This document shows, piece by piece, positions 24,445-36,404 of a stretch of DNA of 64,000 nucleotides. Both the position numbers and the translations under genes were made by a program. This DNA is from Chlorocebus sabaeus (Eukaryota; Chordata; Mammalia; Primates; Cercopithecidae), in assembly GCF_047675955.1 (NCBI RefSeq), contig NC_132913.1, positions 72,163,236 to 72,227,235 on the forward strand, written 5' to 3'. The first letter of the stretch is position 1; each line of letters opens with the position of its first letter. The notes under the pieces were generated by a model that worked only from the letters and a program-made list of their open reading frames with translations, was not told where the DNA came from and ran no database searches.

Positions 24445-25407
24445 GTAAGTGAGTCCTACTCAAGATTCTGACATATTACAATCGCATAACAACATGAACC
24501 ATTAGGGAAAATAGTACTTTTATTATTTTTAGTAACTGTACACATCATGAAAGTACATAGTGAAAATATTTGGCACACAAGACAATTTTGATGTCTCTAA
24601 AATTATGCCACACACATGGCTATTTAGCAATTATGTTCGAGTTGGCATGCTGTTTTTCTTGCCATCAACCCAGAAAATGAACTTCTTTAACACAGATGAA
24701 AGATAATACCCAATGTAGTAAGAATTTCTAGAAAAACAGTACTAATTTTCTTCCAATATCTTGAAATGTGCCTGCTGCTTGAGAGAAGGGGTTGTTTTAA
24801 ATCACATCAGGAGAGATCATTTGTCTTAACGGATTAACATAAATAATGCACTCTCAGAATACACAAAAAGGGCTGCTCTGCCTATGGAGTAGCCATTCTT
24901 TATTCATTTACGTTCCTAATATACTTTTCACTTAAACACACACAAACACACACACATACACACACATACACGAACATAAACACAAAGGACCAGATAACTT
25001 TCTAATACACTGTACATCAAAATATAAGAAAACGTATTGTATGTAACTCAAATATATAAGCAAGTTGATTTTTTTTGGAAATTTGGGATTTATAAGACAC
25101 GAATGCTTCATCTGAATTACACGGAGAAACAGCAGGAAAAAATCAATATGAAGACATTAAAGTTTTCAATTCCAATTTACCTAAGGCATAGATATAAATT
25201 TTACTATGATGTAATAATATGCTTTGGCTTTTTCACGAGCCAAAGTACAAGAAAATATTTTTGTTAGAAGTGGATTGTCGTGAATGTTGTGTTTACCTTT
25301 CGATGAGGTCAAAGATGATGCATTGGAAAATTTCAACAATAACAATGAAACTTTACTTACTGCTATAGACCAAAATATAATTAACCATTTCCAACATTTT
25401 TTAACAG
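24445..25407. other. Intronic flank upstream of exon 3
   Basis: No named repeat except CA-rich sequence near 24935-24985. It is the region where an upstream-extended exon 3 or an internal promoter would lie; I see no clear TATA box or CpG island. Confidence 0.5.
24935..24985. repeat. Imperfect (CA)n repeat
   Basis: CA dinucleotides interrupted by AA, TA and GA, about 430-470 bp upstream of exon 3. Confidence 0.85.
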
Positions 25408-25538
25408 AGGCTCAAGGAACTGAAACAAAGGGAATTTGCTCGAAATGTAGCATCTAAATCCAGGAAAGATGAAAGAAAACAGGAAAAGGCACTCCAACGC
25501 CTGCACAAGCTGGCTGAGCTAAGAAAGGAAACTGTATG
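25408..25538 (+). CDS. ZNF804A: ZNF804A exon 3 (internal coding exon)
   Basis: Internal exon of ZNF804A, a nuclear C2H2 zinc-finger protein of neurons linked in humans to psychosis risk. It is bounded by a pyrimidine-rich acceptor ending ttaacag (25401-25407) and a strong donor gtgagt at 25539. The 131 nt open in phase 0 with Arg and encode 43 codons plus the first two bases of a Cys codon finished by exon 4. The peptide runs RLKELKQREFARN to AELRKETV and is rich in Lys, Arg and Glu, suggesting a charged helix just after the zinc finger that exon 2 is known to encode in this family. It has no Met. An in-frame TAA lies at 25402-25404, so reading cannot begin just upstream in the intron. The peptide matches my memory of human ZNF804A essentially throughout. 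Confidence 0.95.
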
Positions 25539-27592
25539 GTGAGTAACCAATGAAATTGTATGTTTTCTTAAAACATGACCAAAAAGGGGTATAGGGGGAG
25601 TCAGAAATAAAGGGCACAAATCTATTTATTTCTGTACCCAGAATAAGGCACACATGTTTTCATGGCCTTCTGTAGGCTGTAAACAGTAATTTGAATTAGA
25701 ATTTTATGCAAACACCTGTTTAATGCACATTTCAATAAAAAGCCAAAATTACAGTAATTTTGGATTAAAAAATAAACTTTATGTTGTTATTTAAGCTATC
25801 TTAGTTGAAAGCTATCCCATTTCTTGATTTGGGATAAAATATTTGATTGAGGAAGAGAGCAAGGCAGTATTTTATGAACCTTTTGACAAAAAGAGTTTTT
25901 AGAGATACTTTTTAAAATGAAAATTTGGAGAACTTCTATTTAAAATTATGTTTAAGATTCCTTTTCTAAAAAAGGATAAGAATTTTGCTTGAGAAGCAGA
26001 CCAACATTAAGTGTGCTGTGAATAAACTGTAACTGGGCTGTTAGAGGCTCACAACTCTTAAACTTTGACCTGCTTCTAACAGTGAGCAGCTATTAGATAT
26101 GAACAGTATTGTATTTCAGACTTTACAATTCAAGCCAGGGCAAAGCTATTAGAAAGAAGACTTTTTAAAAGTAGTCTTTTTTCCTCCAATAAATAAGGTC
26201 TCTTATATTATTGTCTATACAAAAATTACTTCATTCCAAATCTACTTTTTGCTGAATAATATTATGTGATACATTGACACATCGAAACATTGTTAGAGAT
26301 GCCAAATTTGTAAAAGACAAAATAAAATGTATATGTATTTGGAATACTACTTGGAACTGTTAAAAACAGACATTACTGCTGTTCAGTTTCACAGATCAGG
26401 TATGTTTACGTTTTATGGTAATGTGTAAAAAATTATACAAATTTTAACTATAGAGAATCATGAAACCTATGTAACTTAATGCTCTATAAATAGCATTTGC
26501 AAATATAAATTATGATATATTAAGTGAACTAGAGCTAATAATGATAAACACACAAAAAAACACTGCTTATCTAAAGTATTATCTTCTGTATAAAGCACAT
26601 GTTTTACATTATACACACAGCCATACATACATGGTTTTCCAATTAATTTTGTGCTTCAAAAGATAGGAAAAGAAAGTCGTTCTGTTACTTAGCAGATAGA
26701 ACAATGAAGCAATACATTGTGTTAGTGGTTAGATAAAGGAAATGTCCAACTAAAATTTTTTTGTCCACTTATAGTATCTAAAACACTGAAATTTTAGAAT
26801 AGCAGGAATTTTCTTCATACTCTGTTCTGTTATGTTAAGGATAATGTTTAAGGTTTTCTTATATTTATATGTTTGTCAGTATAGTTCTTTTCATCAGAAA
26901 ATTACATTGCAGTGTAATGTAATTCCAAATAAATTATATTTTGAGGGAATTGTCTTTTATCCTGCATTTACTGCATGTTATGATATAATGTGTAACTTCA
27001 GGATAATTTTAAATATTGAGACTAACAATTTCAAAAGAGTCAAAGCTCTCATCAAGCTAGTACTATCTCTTAGTTACCTTTGCCCATATGAATTGGGCTA
27101 TAGTAGACTCTTGGTGAATGCTGGATGAATTGAATTATTCAACTGAATTCTCAGCTTTTCTGAAGTCATGATTAAGGGTTTTGTTTAGAACTTTCATCAT
27201 ATTTGCCATATAGCATCAATGATATTAAGTATTTGTGAATCAAAAGTAATTTTACCTTAGATAATACAACACTCTAAAATATCACTGAAGAGACCATGAA
27301 GGTAGAAAATTTTGGTCAGATAACAGTGGTTAAGAATATATCCTCAGCATTGGTCTTAACAGCTATAAAAGCAACTTCAGGACAATATTTCCAAGTTATT
27401 CCAAACAGTAACAAACAAATAAATGATATTGTGGCACCATGGAAAGTACTTACACCATATGAAGGCAATTCTGTTACAATGATTTAAAAATTTGAAAAAA
27501 ATATTTTAATGAATTTTTAAAGATGTAAGTGATTGACTGTTTTTTTCCTCAAAAGTGTGCTATTTAACACACACTTCTGTTTCTTTCTCTAG
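25539..27592 (+). other. ZNF804A: ZNF804A intron 3
   Basis: A 2054-bp intron between exons 3 and 4 with GT (gtgagt) and AG (tctctag) borders. It is AT-rich and, unlike intron 2, I see no Alu, L1 or LTR in it. The open frames at 26832-27128 and 27296-27487 have no recognisable product and are taken as chance. Confidence 0.9.
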
Positions 27593-30500
27593 TGCTCCTG
27601 GAAGTGGCCCCATGTTCAAATCAACAACTGTTACTGTGAGAGAAAACTGTAAAAATGAAATTTCCCAACAAGTTGTTGTGGATTCAGTTAATAACCAGCA
27701 TGATTTCAAATATACTTTGATTCATAGTGAAGAGAATACTAAAGATGCTACCACTGTTGCTGAAGATCCAGAAAGTGCAAATAATTATACAGCAAAAAAT
27801 AATCAAGTTGGGGATCAAGCCCAGGGGATTCACAGACACAAAATCGGCTTTTCTTTTGCATTTCCAAAGAAAGCGTCCGTGAAGCTAGAGTCCTCCGCTG
27901 CAGCGTTCTCTGAATACAGTGATGATGCCTCAGTGGGAAAAGGATTTAGCAGAAAAAGTAGATTTGTCCCCAGTGCTTGTCATCTTCAACTATCTTCACC
28001 AACAGATGTACTTTTGAGTTCTGAAGAGAAAACTAACTCTTTTCACCCACCAGAGGCAATGTGCACAGACAAAGAAACTGTTCAAACTCAAGAGATAAAA
28101 GAAGTCTCTAGTGAAAAAGATACATTATTATTACCTTCATTTTGCAAACTTCAACTTCAGTTATCTTCTGATGCAGATAATTGTCAAAATTCAGTCCCAT
28201 TAGCAGATCAAATACCACTGGAGGGTGTTGTTATTAATGAAGACATACCTGTGAGTGGTAACAGTTCTGAGTTGTTAGGAAATAAATCCACAGTTCTTGA
28301 CATGTCTAATGATTGCATATCTGTGCAAGCTACCACAGAGGAAAATGTTAAGCATAACGAGGCATCCGCAACTGAGGCTGAAAATAAAAATGATCCCAAG
28401 ACACTGGCCCCTTCAAATACTGAAGAGGTTAGTATAACTATAAATAAGAAAACAAATTTCTGCAAAAGACAATGTGAGCCATTTGTACCTGTCCTTAACA
28501 AACACAGATCTACAGTTCTTCAGTGGCCATCAGAAATGCTGGTTTATACAACTACTAAACCATCAATTTCCTATAGCTGTAATCCTCTATGTTTTGACTT
28601 CAAGTCTACTAAAGTAAATAATAATCTAGATAAAAATAAGCCAGCTTTAAATGATCTTTGTTCTCAGCAGAAGCAAGAAGATATTTGCATGGGACCAATT
28701 TCAGATTGCAAGGATGTATCTACAGAAGGACTCACTGATTATGAAATTGGAAGTAGCAAAAATAAACACACCCGAGTCACTCCTCTTTCGGCTGATGATA
28801 TTCTCTCCAGTAGTTGTAATTATGGAAAAAATGAGAATATGGGTCAGAGGTATAAAAATATTTCCTGTAAGATCAGAGAAACAGAAAAGTATAATTTTAC
28901 TAAAAGTCAAATAAAACAGGGCACTCTAGATGAAAAATACAACAAAATAAGGTTGAAAGAGACTCATGAATACTGGTTCCATAAAAGTAGAAGAAAGAAA
29001 AAAAGAAAAAAGTTATGTCAGCATCATCATATGGAGAAAACCAAAGAATCAGAAACTCGCTGCAAAATGGAAGCAGAGAGTAGTTACACTGAGAATGCTG
29101 GGAAATATCTACTGGAACCAATTTCAGAAAAGCAGTATTTAGCTGCAGAGCAATTATTAGACTCACATCAGCTACTTGATAAAAGGCCCAAATCAGAATC
29201 CATATCCTTAAGTGACAATGAAGAAATGTGTAAAACATGGAATACCGAATACAACACTTATGATACTATCGGTTCTAAAAACCAGTGTAAAAAGAACACA
29301 ATACTTTTCAATGGACAATCAAATCCAAGAATGATACATTCTGGGAAACATAATTTAACATATTCTAGAACTTACTGTTGTTGGAAAACCAAAATGTCAA
29401 GTTGTGGTCAGGATCACAGAAGCTTAGTTCTTCAAAATGATATGAAATGCGTGAGTCAGAATCAGGCTGTTAAAAGAGGTTACAATTCTGTCATGAATGA
29501 ATCAGAAAGATTCTATCGAAAACGTAGACAACATTCACATTCTTATTCTTCAGATGAAAGTTTGAATCAACAGAATCATTTACCAGAAGAATTTTTGAGG
29601 CCACCAAGTACTTCAGTTGCTCCCTGTAAACCTAAAAAGAAACGGAGGCGAAAAAGAGGCAAATTCCACCCCGGATTTGAAACTTTAGAACTCAAAAAAA
29701 ATACAGATTATCCCATGAAAGACAATTCTTCCTTAAGTCCTCTGGATAGGTTAATAAGTGAAGACAAAAAAGAGAAAATGAAACCACAGGAAGTTGCAAA
29801 AATCGAAATTAACTCAGAACAAACAAACCAATTAAGAAACAAACTATCTTTCCACACTAGCAATCTCCTTCCTTCTGAAACCAATGGTGAAACTGAGCAT
29901 TTAGAAATGGAGACCACTTCTGGTGAATTGTCAGATGTTTCTAATGATCCCACCACATCTGTCTGTATAGCTAGTGCTCCAACAAAAGAAGCAATTGAAA
30001 ATACCTTGCTTGAACACAAAGAAAGAAGTGAGAATATAAATATTAATGAAAAGCAAATTCCTCTTAAGGTGCCTAATATTGAACGGAACTTTAGACAGTC
30101 ACCGCCTAAATCCTATCTTTGCCATTATGAACTGGCTGAGGCCCTTCCACAAGGAAGGATGAATGAGACGCCAACTGAGTGGCTGCGTTATAATTCAGGA
30201 ATCCTTAACACACAACCACCATTACCATTCAAGGAAGCACATGTGAGTGGTCATACCTTTGTAACAACTGAGCAAATCCTGGCTCCATTAGCTTTACCGG
30301 AGCAAGCATTATTGATCCCACTAGAAAACCATGACAAATTCAAAAACGTACCATGTGAGGTCTACCAGCACATTCTACAGCCAAACATGCTGGCCAACAA
30401 GGTTAAATTTACCTTTCCTTCAGCTGCCCTCCCACCCCCTAGCACACCTCTGCAGCCTTTGCCTTTGCAGCAGTCCTTATGTTCTACCTCTGTAACCACT

Positions 30501-30839
30501 ATCCATCACACTGTCTTGCAGCAGCACGCTGCAGCCGCTGCAGCTGCCGCTGCAGCCGCAGCTGCAGGAACCTTTAAAGTGCTTCAGCCACACCAACAGT
30601 TTCTTTCCCAAATCCCAGCTCTCACCAGAACCTCATTACCTCAGCTCTCAGTAGGACCAGTAGGACCGAGGCTTTGTCCTGGGAACCAGCCAACTTTTGT
30701 TGCTCCTCCTCAGATGCCAATCATTCCAGCTTCTGTTCTTCATCCTAGCCATCTTGCTTTCCCATCTTTACCCCATGCACTCTTTCCTTCACTGCTTTCC
30801 CCACACCCTACTGTCATCCCTTTGCAACCTCTCTTCTAG
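27593..30839 (+). CDS. ZNF804A: ZNF804A exon 4, large terminal coding exon (C-terminal about 1080 residues)
   Basis: Last coding exon of ZNF804A, joined to 25408-25538. The acceptor is the pyrimidine tract ending tttctctag at 27592. The first base T completes TG|T (Cys), followed by APGSGPMFKST. The open frame runs 3247 nt to TAG at 30837-30839 and ends HPTVIPLQPLF. The two exons together give 1125 residues; the human protein is 1209 residues, so about 84 should lie on exons 1-2. Numbering from exon 3, there are basic nuclear-localisation-like clusters at about 510-517 (RRKKKRKK, followed by QHHH) and 723-734 (KPKKKRRRKRGK). The middle is Ser/Thr/Glu-rich and probably disordered. Near the C terminus come a Pro-rich stretch and a 13-Ala tract (1023-1035). 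The frame is intact. The ATG at 27555 is intronic, not the start. The protein is thought to act in transcription, RNA processing and neurite or synapse biology. Confidence 0.97.
30528..30566 (+). repeat. ZNF804A: Polyalanine-coding tract in ZNF804A exon 4
   Basis: Thirteen consecutive Ala codons, written with mixed GCT, GCA and GCC and so not a pure trinucleotide repeat. It follows a Gln-Gln-His stretch and is locally GC-rich in an AT-rich exon. Mixed codons usually mean low slippage. Confidence 0.95.
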
Positions 30840-30935
30840 TCATCACCATAATGGGAAAAACAATACTCTTGTGAAAACTATTGCTATATGCGTAAGTGTT
30901 CATCTATGTGGGTACATGGCTATTTAACTGGTGGA

Positions 30936-31004
30936 AATAAACTGGTCGATATATGGCCTCACTGGTTTGAAATCATTTACTGTAAGTGTAATGATGCAAA
31001 TAAA
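30936..31004 (+). promoter_or_regulatory. ZNF804A: Two alternative proximal AATAAA hexamers
   Basis: AATAAA occurs at 30936-30941 and 30999-31004, about 100 and 160 bp past the stop codon. Either could support a short 3' UTR isoform. Use is not shown by sequence alone. Confidence 0.35.
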
Positions 31005-31276
31005 TCCCTAAGTTTCTGATATATAATATTATTAAAGCACTGAATAGTTTGAAAATCAATACAATATATGCTGTATATTAAAATGATGTCTTAAGAGTAT
31101 GTATAATGTACATAAAATATATTTATAGTACTGTAATTTATGTTGTAAAGTATGCTCCTTCGGTTTTTCTTAATCTTTGTGTATTTGCACCTATTTAATG
31201 TTTAGACAAAGCTGATGGCACTATGTTTTGTACCATGTTCCTTGAAACTGTAAATTCAGTGAAAAATATCTCTTGC

Positions 31277-31282
31277 AATAAA
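31277..31282 (+). promoter_or_regulatory. ZNF804A: Polyadenylation signal AATAAA, likely main site for ZNF804A
   Basis: Canonical hexamer about 440 bp past the stop codon, followed by a T-rich stretch (tttttgttaac and later cttttgtttt) that could act as the downstream element. It is the last AATAAA before the apparent gene end. Confidence 0.65.
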
Positions 31283-31300
31283 TTTTTGTTAACTATTTAA

Positions 31301-32020
31301 GTAAATCAAACTTTTGTTTTCAGTTGGTTTTCACTGTTTTAGGAACGTATAGTAACAATAGGTGTTGAATTTCTATTACTTTACTCATACACAGGAATCT
31401 CTGAATCTCCAAGGCCCATCAAAATATCCTTGCAGCTCTATCAATACTTCAACTATGATACGATCTTTTAAAATAGTATAACAGAGAGTTGATTTGTTTT
31501 TCAGTTTTTTCCAATGTTACTCATATTCAAAGTTTACTATATTTTCTAAACAATTGGCCCCCTCTTTAGACAGTAATCCATGGAAATTCATGTTAAAGTA
31601 ATTTTAGTATTTGGGTGGGTAATAACTCAAAAATATGCAAAGTATGTAGTATGCTTTCTGGAACTCTAGAACAGGACTAATAGACAAGCCATGGTGAATA
31701 ACCAATGTAAGTGCTTATAATGTTTAAATTCCGAAATTTATTGTGTTTATTTTTAATTATTGTGGGAAATACATGGAAATGTTGGCATGAATTAAGGAAT
31801 AGGTTTAACTTTAATAAATCACTGCCTGTTATGTAACATCTTGGGATGAATGGCACAAACACAGTCTGTAGAAGCATGTTACTCTTAATTGAGAATCTGG
31901 AAGTGGGATGGAGAGTAAATAAACAGCCCTTCTATCTGCAAATCTTTCTAGTAGTTATGCTTGTATTATATTTTCAAATCACTCAGGAACAATTAGAAAG
32001 TCCACATCACTCTTCCAGAT
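31301..32020. other. Downstream flank of ZNF804A, nothing recognised
   Basis: AT-rich, with no repeat or frame that I can name. Confidence 0.5.
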
Positions 32021-32033
32021 TCTGCTTTATTTT

Positions 32034-32311
32034 ATTTATTTATTTTTTTGAGACAGAGTCTTGTTCTGTCACCCAGGCTGGAGTGCAGTGGTGCGATCTT
32101 GGCTCACTGCAACCTCTGCCTCCTGGGTTCAAGCAATTCTCCTGCCTCACTCTCATGAGTAGCTGGGATTACAGGTGCCTGCCACCACGCATGGCTAATT
32201 GTTGCATTTTCAGTAGAGACGGGATTTTTCCATGTTGGTCAGGCTGGTTTCGAACTCCTGACCTCAAGTGACCCACCCGCTTCAGCTTCCCAAAGTTCTG
32301 GGAATACAAGG
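32034..32311 (-). mobile_element. Alu (AluS-type), antisense, slightly 5'-truncated
   Basis: T/A-rich tail (tatttatttatttttttgag) then a reversed Alu. It lacks the last ~25 bp of the consensus 5' end. The 13-bp 'tctgctttatttt' flanks it at 32021-32033 and 32312-32324. Confidence 0.94.
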
Positions 32312-32324
32312 TCTGCTTTATTTT

Positions 32325-34479
32325 TAATGACCTCTGCATTACTGCTCACTCAAGTGCTTTTATGTATACTTAAGAATATAATGAGTCAATAGAGAACCAG
32401 GAAATAGCACGCTTTCCCCAAGAACATTTCTTACACCCGTCCCAGTCCATACCATTGGCAAGACAAAGTATACATCACTGTTAAGGTGGGTTGTCCTCAC
32501 CATGTGCAAATGAGAGCAGATTATAGTAGCCTTGCAATAAATCCAGGGCTTCAGAGCCCAGTTGAGTCACTTTAAATGGAAAGCAAGTTTTAAACGATGC
32601 TGTACTGAGGAAATATTTCATATGGCTAGCATAGGAACTGGATTACCCTAGATAATTTGGGACCTAAAAGTATTTTCCCATATACAAATAATCAATATTT
32701 CATTATATCTTATAAAAGAGAAATAAGAAAGAAAATCTAGGCCATTTACTTTCATGATATTTGGCATAATAATCACTGGTTTATTTGAATGTTCACCTGA
32801 AAAATGCTTGTGAAAGACTGAGTATACCATTTAATGATTGACTAATAAGTACATAAAAATAGTAAGGAAGCAATTCCATCTCAAATGAGGTAAGATAATA
32901 TGTTCAAAAAACAGGAACTAAAATTGGAATGGATTTTTTTTTCCCCAGGCAAAATATTTGAAACTATCTTTGAAGATAAAATAGATACAGATATCTACTG
33001 GGGAATGCTGACCCAGTTTGTTTTTAATCGGTCAAAGCAGAATTGTTGTTTTTGATGTTAAAAAAATCAAACCAAGTGTTTGACTTTAAAACATGCATAT
33101 TTTTCTCTTCCTTCTATCTTCTATCATCTTGGTTGTTCACCTCTTACTTCTTGTTTTAATCCTACAATTGCTTTGTTTCCTGATCTTTTTTTAACGTTAT
33201 TGCAGGCATCATTTGTGTATATGTGCCTCCTTTTCTTGCTCTGTGTTATTCATGTTTTTCAAATTCTGCTTCTCTCTTATTTATTTGTTAAATGATATGG
33301 TTAGGTATGGTTAACTTTTTAGTTGTAGGAGAATATACCTGACTGCTAGATATATGACAAGAATTTCTAGAAACTTTGAGGAGAAAACTTCTCAATTAAG
33401 ATTAATTAAAACTCAGCTTGACAGATAAAATAATTGGTTCTCATGGATACCAGGTCTGGACAAGAAACTTGAATCTAGTTAATCACTGTCAAAGTCAGCC
33501 TGATTATAAAAAATTCTTCTAGTTTTCTGATACTTTGCTAAGATATTGCTTACATGGTCTGGGCATCTGTTATGTGTCAAGGACTCAAAATGAACGGATG
33601 GTGAGACACACGTATTTATCTATTCCGACAACATCAACTCCAGAATCAAGGGAATCAAGCCAATGGGCTGAAGATTAACAGTGAGCAGAGAAACCAGACA
33701 GGTAAGTCAGAGAGCTGTCATTAGGCAGTGACGCTGTCAGAGGACCACCAAGCAAGCCCATATTAATGGCAGCAACAGTCAAGCCATTAGGGCAGTCATA
33801 CTCTGGAAGTAGTTTTGGATGCTGGCTGACAGTGTGACTGTAAGTTGCATCATGAAGAAAAAATTTCAGTCCTTTCCCAGTATAAATTGTTGTACGTCCT
33901 ATATACTCTGGAAATTTAAATGATTCTAACACTATCTCTTACCCACCATCTCTTGTCTGCTAGTTACAGACATTGTCATACCATTTGTTATTGTAAAGAT
34001 GAATGATTTGGAAAAAAGAATGAAACCCAAATGTAGAAAGTAACTGTAGCCAATTAACAAAGGTTTTTACATTGGGTAATAGGAAGGAAAGTCATCCACA
34101 ACTTCAACTACTATGCATGTGTCAATTATACATTTTCTCCAAGTTTTTTGTAAGTGAAAGACCTACATCAAACTGTCCACAGGACATCTTAACCTGGATA
34201 TCTTCCAAGTATTTTGAACTCAGAACTCAAACTTATCATCTTACTTTATACATACTACCAAAATCTGTTCTTTTTCCTGTGTTTCTAAACTTTGTGGATG
34301 TCAATATAATAAAATCTGTTATTCAAGCTATAGGATTATGTCCACATCAAAGCAATCAAGAAACCATTTGGCTCTATTTCCTTAAATTGTTTTTCAATTC
34401 CATTTCTCCTGCTTGTAGTTGTCCATATGCTGAACTGCTGTTTTAAATCAATGTCTCCATGCTCCCAGTCTCCTTTTTC
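32325..34479. other. Intergenic, no recognised element
   Basis: AT-rich sequence. The minus frame 33675-33932 (85 codons) is not recognised and has no supporting context. Confidence 0.45.
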
Positions 34480-35045
34480 TACAATTCATTCTCTAGCACT
34501 GCTCCCACCAGGGCTACATTTTAAAAATGTATTCTTATTATGACATCTCCGTACTTTAAAACTTATTCAGAGTTTTCCATTATTTTCAAGATACACAGCA
34601 AAGTCCTTAGTATGTCTTGGAAAATCTGTGCTGAAGTAGGTTCCAGCCTCTCAGGATCATTCCTTCCAGCTCTCCTCTGGGCCAAGCATTCTAATGTACT
34701 GATCTAAATCTCCTTTGAGCTTGTGTGAGCATGTTTTGCTGTCCTACAATGTCTTACTCTCTATATATTTCTTCACTTGGATAACCACTAAAGAGCCAAA
34801 ATTCAAGGTGTCGATTTCTTTTAGGAATTCTCTCCCAGGTTCCCTCTCTCCCCTGATAAGATGGCTTCTTGTCTTCTCTCTTCCTGTAACATACCAAGCA
34901 CAAATTTTGTCATAGAGTATTCTCTGTGTCAAATACATTGCCTTGTTTGTCAAAGTCACTAGACTGAGAGCTCCTTGAGTCTCTGTAGAATGTAACACAT
35001 AGTAAACATTTAACAAAATTTTGTTAAGTGAAGAATAAAATGAAT
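34480..35045 (+). mobile_element. L2 3' portion, sense
   Basis: 'ttattttcaagatacacagc' and 'aaagtccttag', then 'agactgagagctccttgagt' and 'aacacatagtaaacatttaa', follow the order of the L2 3' end. Confidence 0.72.
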
Positions 35046-36394
35046 TGGAAAAAATACAATTAAAAGCTTTGAAGAGTGTACTAGGGTTCCAGAATTGTTA
35101 CTTATTTTTACTCCAAACAAGTCCTAAATCCTTCTAAATAAAAGATAATTTTTCAAAACAAAATAGGGGTTCAAAAAGTTAAATACATAAAACTTATTTT
35201 TTAATGGAATTGTAGATCACTTAAAATAGAACTCCACTACAAAAATCGAAGCACAACTTTAACCCTTTCTTCTGGCCCAAGAGGAAGGCTCAAACTTTAC
35301 TGAATTAATCGTGATCTCAATGTATGTATTTACCTACCTACCCATCTATCTGTTTATTATTTATCTAATGTATCCTGCACCTATCATCTTTCCATCATTT
35401 TATTAATACTTGCTACCAAACATAACATATTATTATGTATCAGACACTAAACTAGTTTTCAGGACCAGAGATATTAATAGAACAAATTTGCTATTCAGAT
35501 ATTTGAGTCTAGTATGGAAAGCAGACATGCAAAATCTTGTATTTAGCCATCCAAAGTTTGAGATTTCATTATTAATCCATTAAAATAGATTGAATTTATC
35601 CTCAGCATTGCATTTCACCACTGTCTTGTGCTCTTAATTCATCATTTTTTATCTACTTTTTTTTCCTCTAGTTATTTGTCTGCTAAGCCACTGTCACTTA
35701 TGTGTCCTTGGGAGAGAATGTTGCCCCTGGGAAGTTTTCCAATAAGCTGTTTACCTTCTCTCACAAATAAAATTGGATAAAGGATTGAGACTTACTTATA
35801 TCGTGAGTTGATGCCCAAAGTCCTGCTTTAGAAGCGACAGTAGAAGGCTGTGCAGTTAGTTCCAAAGTGCTGATTTTGACTGAAATATAGGCCACCATCT
35901 ACCAGCCTTGTGGATTACATCCTTATCCCCCCATCTAAGATGGCAGGCATTGGTTCAAATGAAGAGACCACTTTTTGTTTTTTACACAAAGACATCATTG
36001 CCCACTAAGCCAAATGCCTAGAGCAAGATACTTTTTATTTTTGGTAGAAGCATTTTGTAGACTAGCACCTGCCCTGAGCTTTAGACCTTTAAGAATGTGA
36101 GCTCTGGAATCTACTTGAGCCTGGAAGTTCCTGGTAGTAAACAAAAAGTGTAACAAGCTTTCTTCTTATTTAATATCTTAAACTGTTATTTTTAAATAAT
36201 CTCTTTTATTTTCTCTTTTAATCTCCTAAATTGTTACTTTTATCAGCTTAACAATAACCCACAACATTTGGACCAACTTGTTATTTTAAAATGACCTCAT
36301 TATTTTAATTGATTGTATCTTTTTGTGCTAATTATTATTTTGAATATATGTGTTTACCTATTTGACTAATATTAATATGTTTAGTTTAAAAAAT
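35046..36394. other. Intergenic, no recognised element
   Basis: AT-rich with moderately complex sequence at 35640-36150. No gene or named repeat is recognised. Confidence 0.45.
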
Positions 36395-36404
36395 TCTGGT
36401 TTCA

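Larger units (their letters stand above)
1..25407 (+). other. ZNF804A: ZNF804A intron 2, 3' part
   Basis: Everything upstream of exon 3 is non-coding and ends at the exon 3 acceptor. In human ZNF804A, intron 2 is very long and carries the psychosis-associated SNP rs1344706. I found no coding exon here: the longer open frames fall in L1, ERVL, THE1 or Alu sequence or have no recognisable product. The repeats inside are listed separately. Confidence 0.85.
30840..31300 (+). other. ZNF804A: ZNF804A 3' UTR (approximate end)
   Basis: Non-coding tail from the TAG at 30837 to shortly after the AATAAA at 31277-31282. Earlier AATAAA hexamers at 30936-30941 and 30999-31004 could give shorter 3' ends. 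A UTR of about 460 nt fits my memory of the short 3' UTR of the human transcript. The cleavage site itself is inferred. Confidence 0.7.

Noticed and set aside
25401..25619. A minus-strand frame over exon 3
   Set aside because: It is a shadow of the real exon on the other strand.
27555..27592. ATG at 27555 as the start of the long open frame
   Set aside because: It lies in the polypyrimidine tract and acceptor of exon 4 (AG at 27591-27592). The frame there is open by chance, and the coding sequence enters from exon 3.
33675..33932. An 85-codon minus frame
   Set aside because: No recognisable domain, no splice or start context, and no family match from memory.
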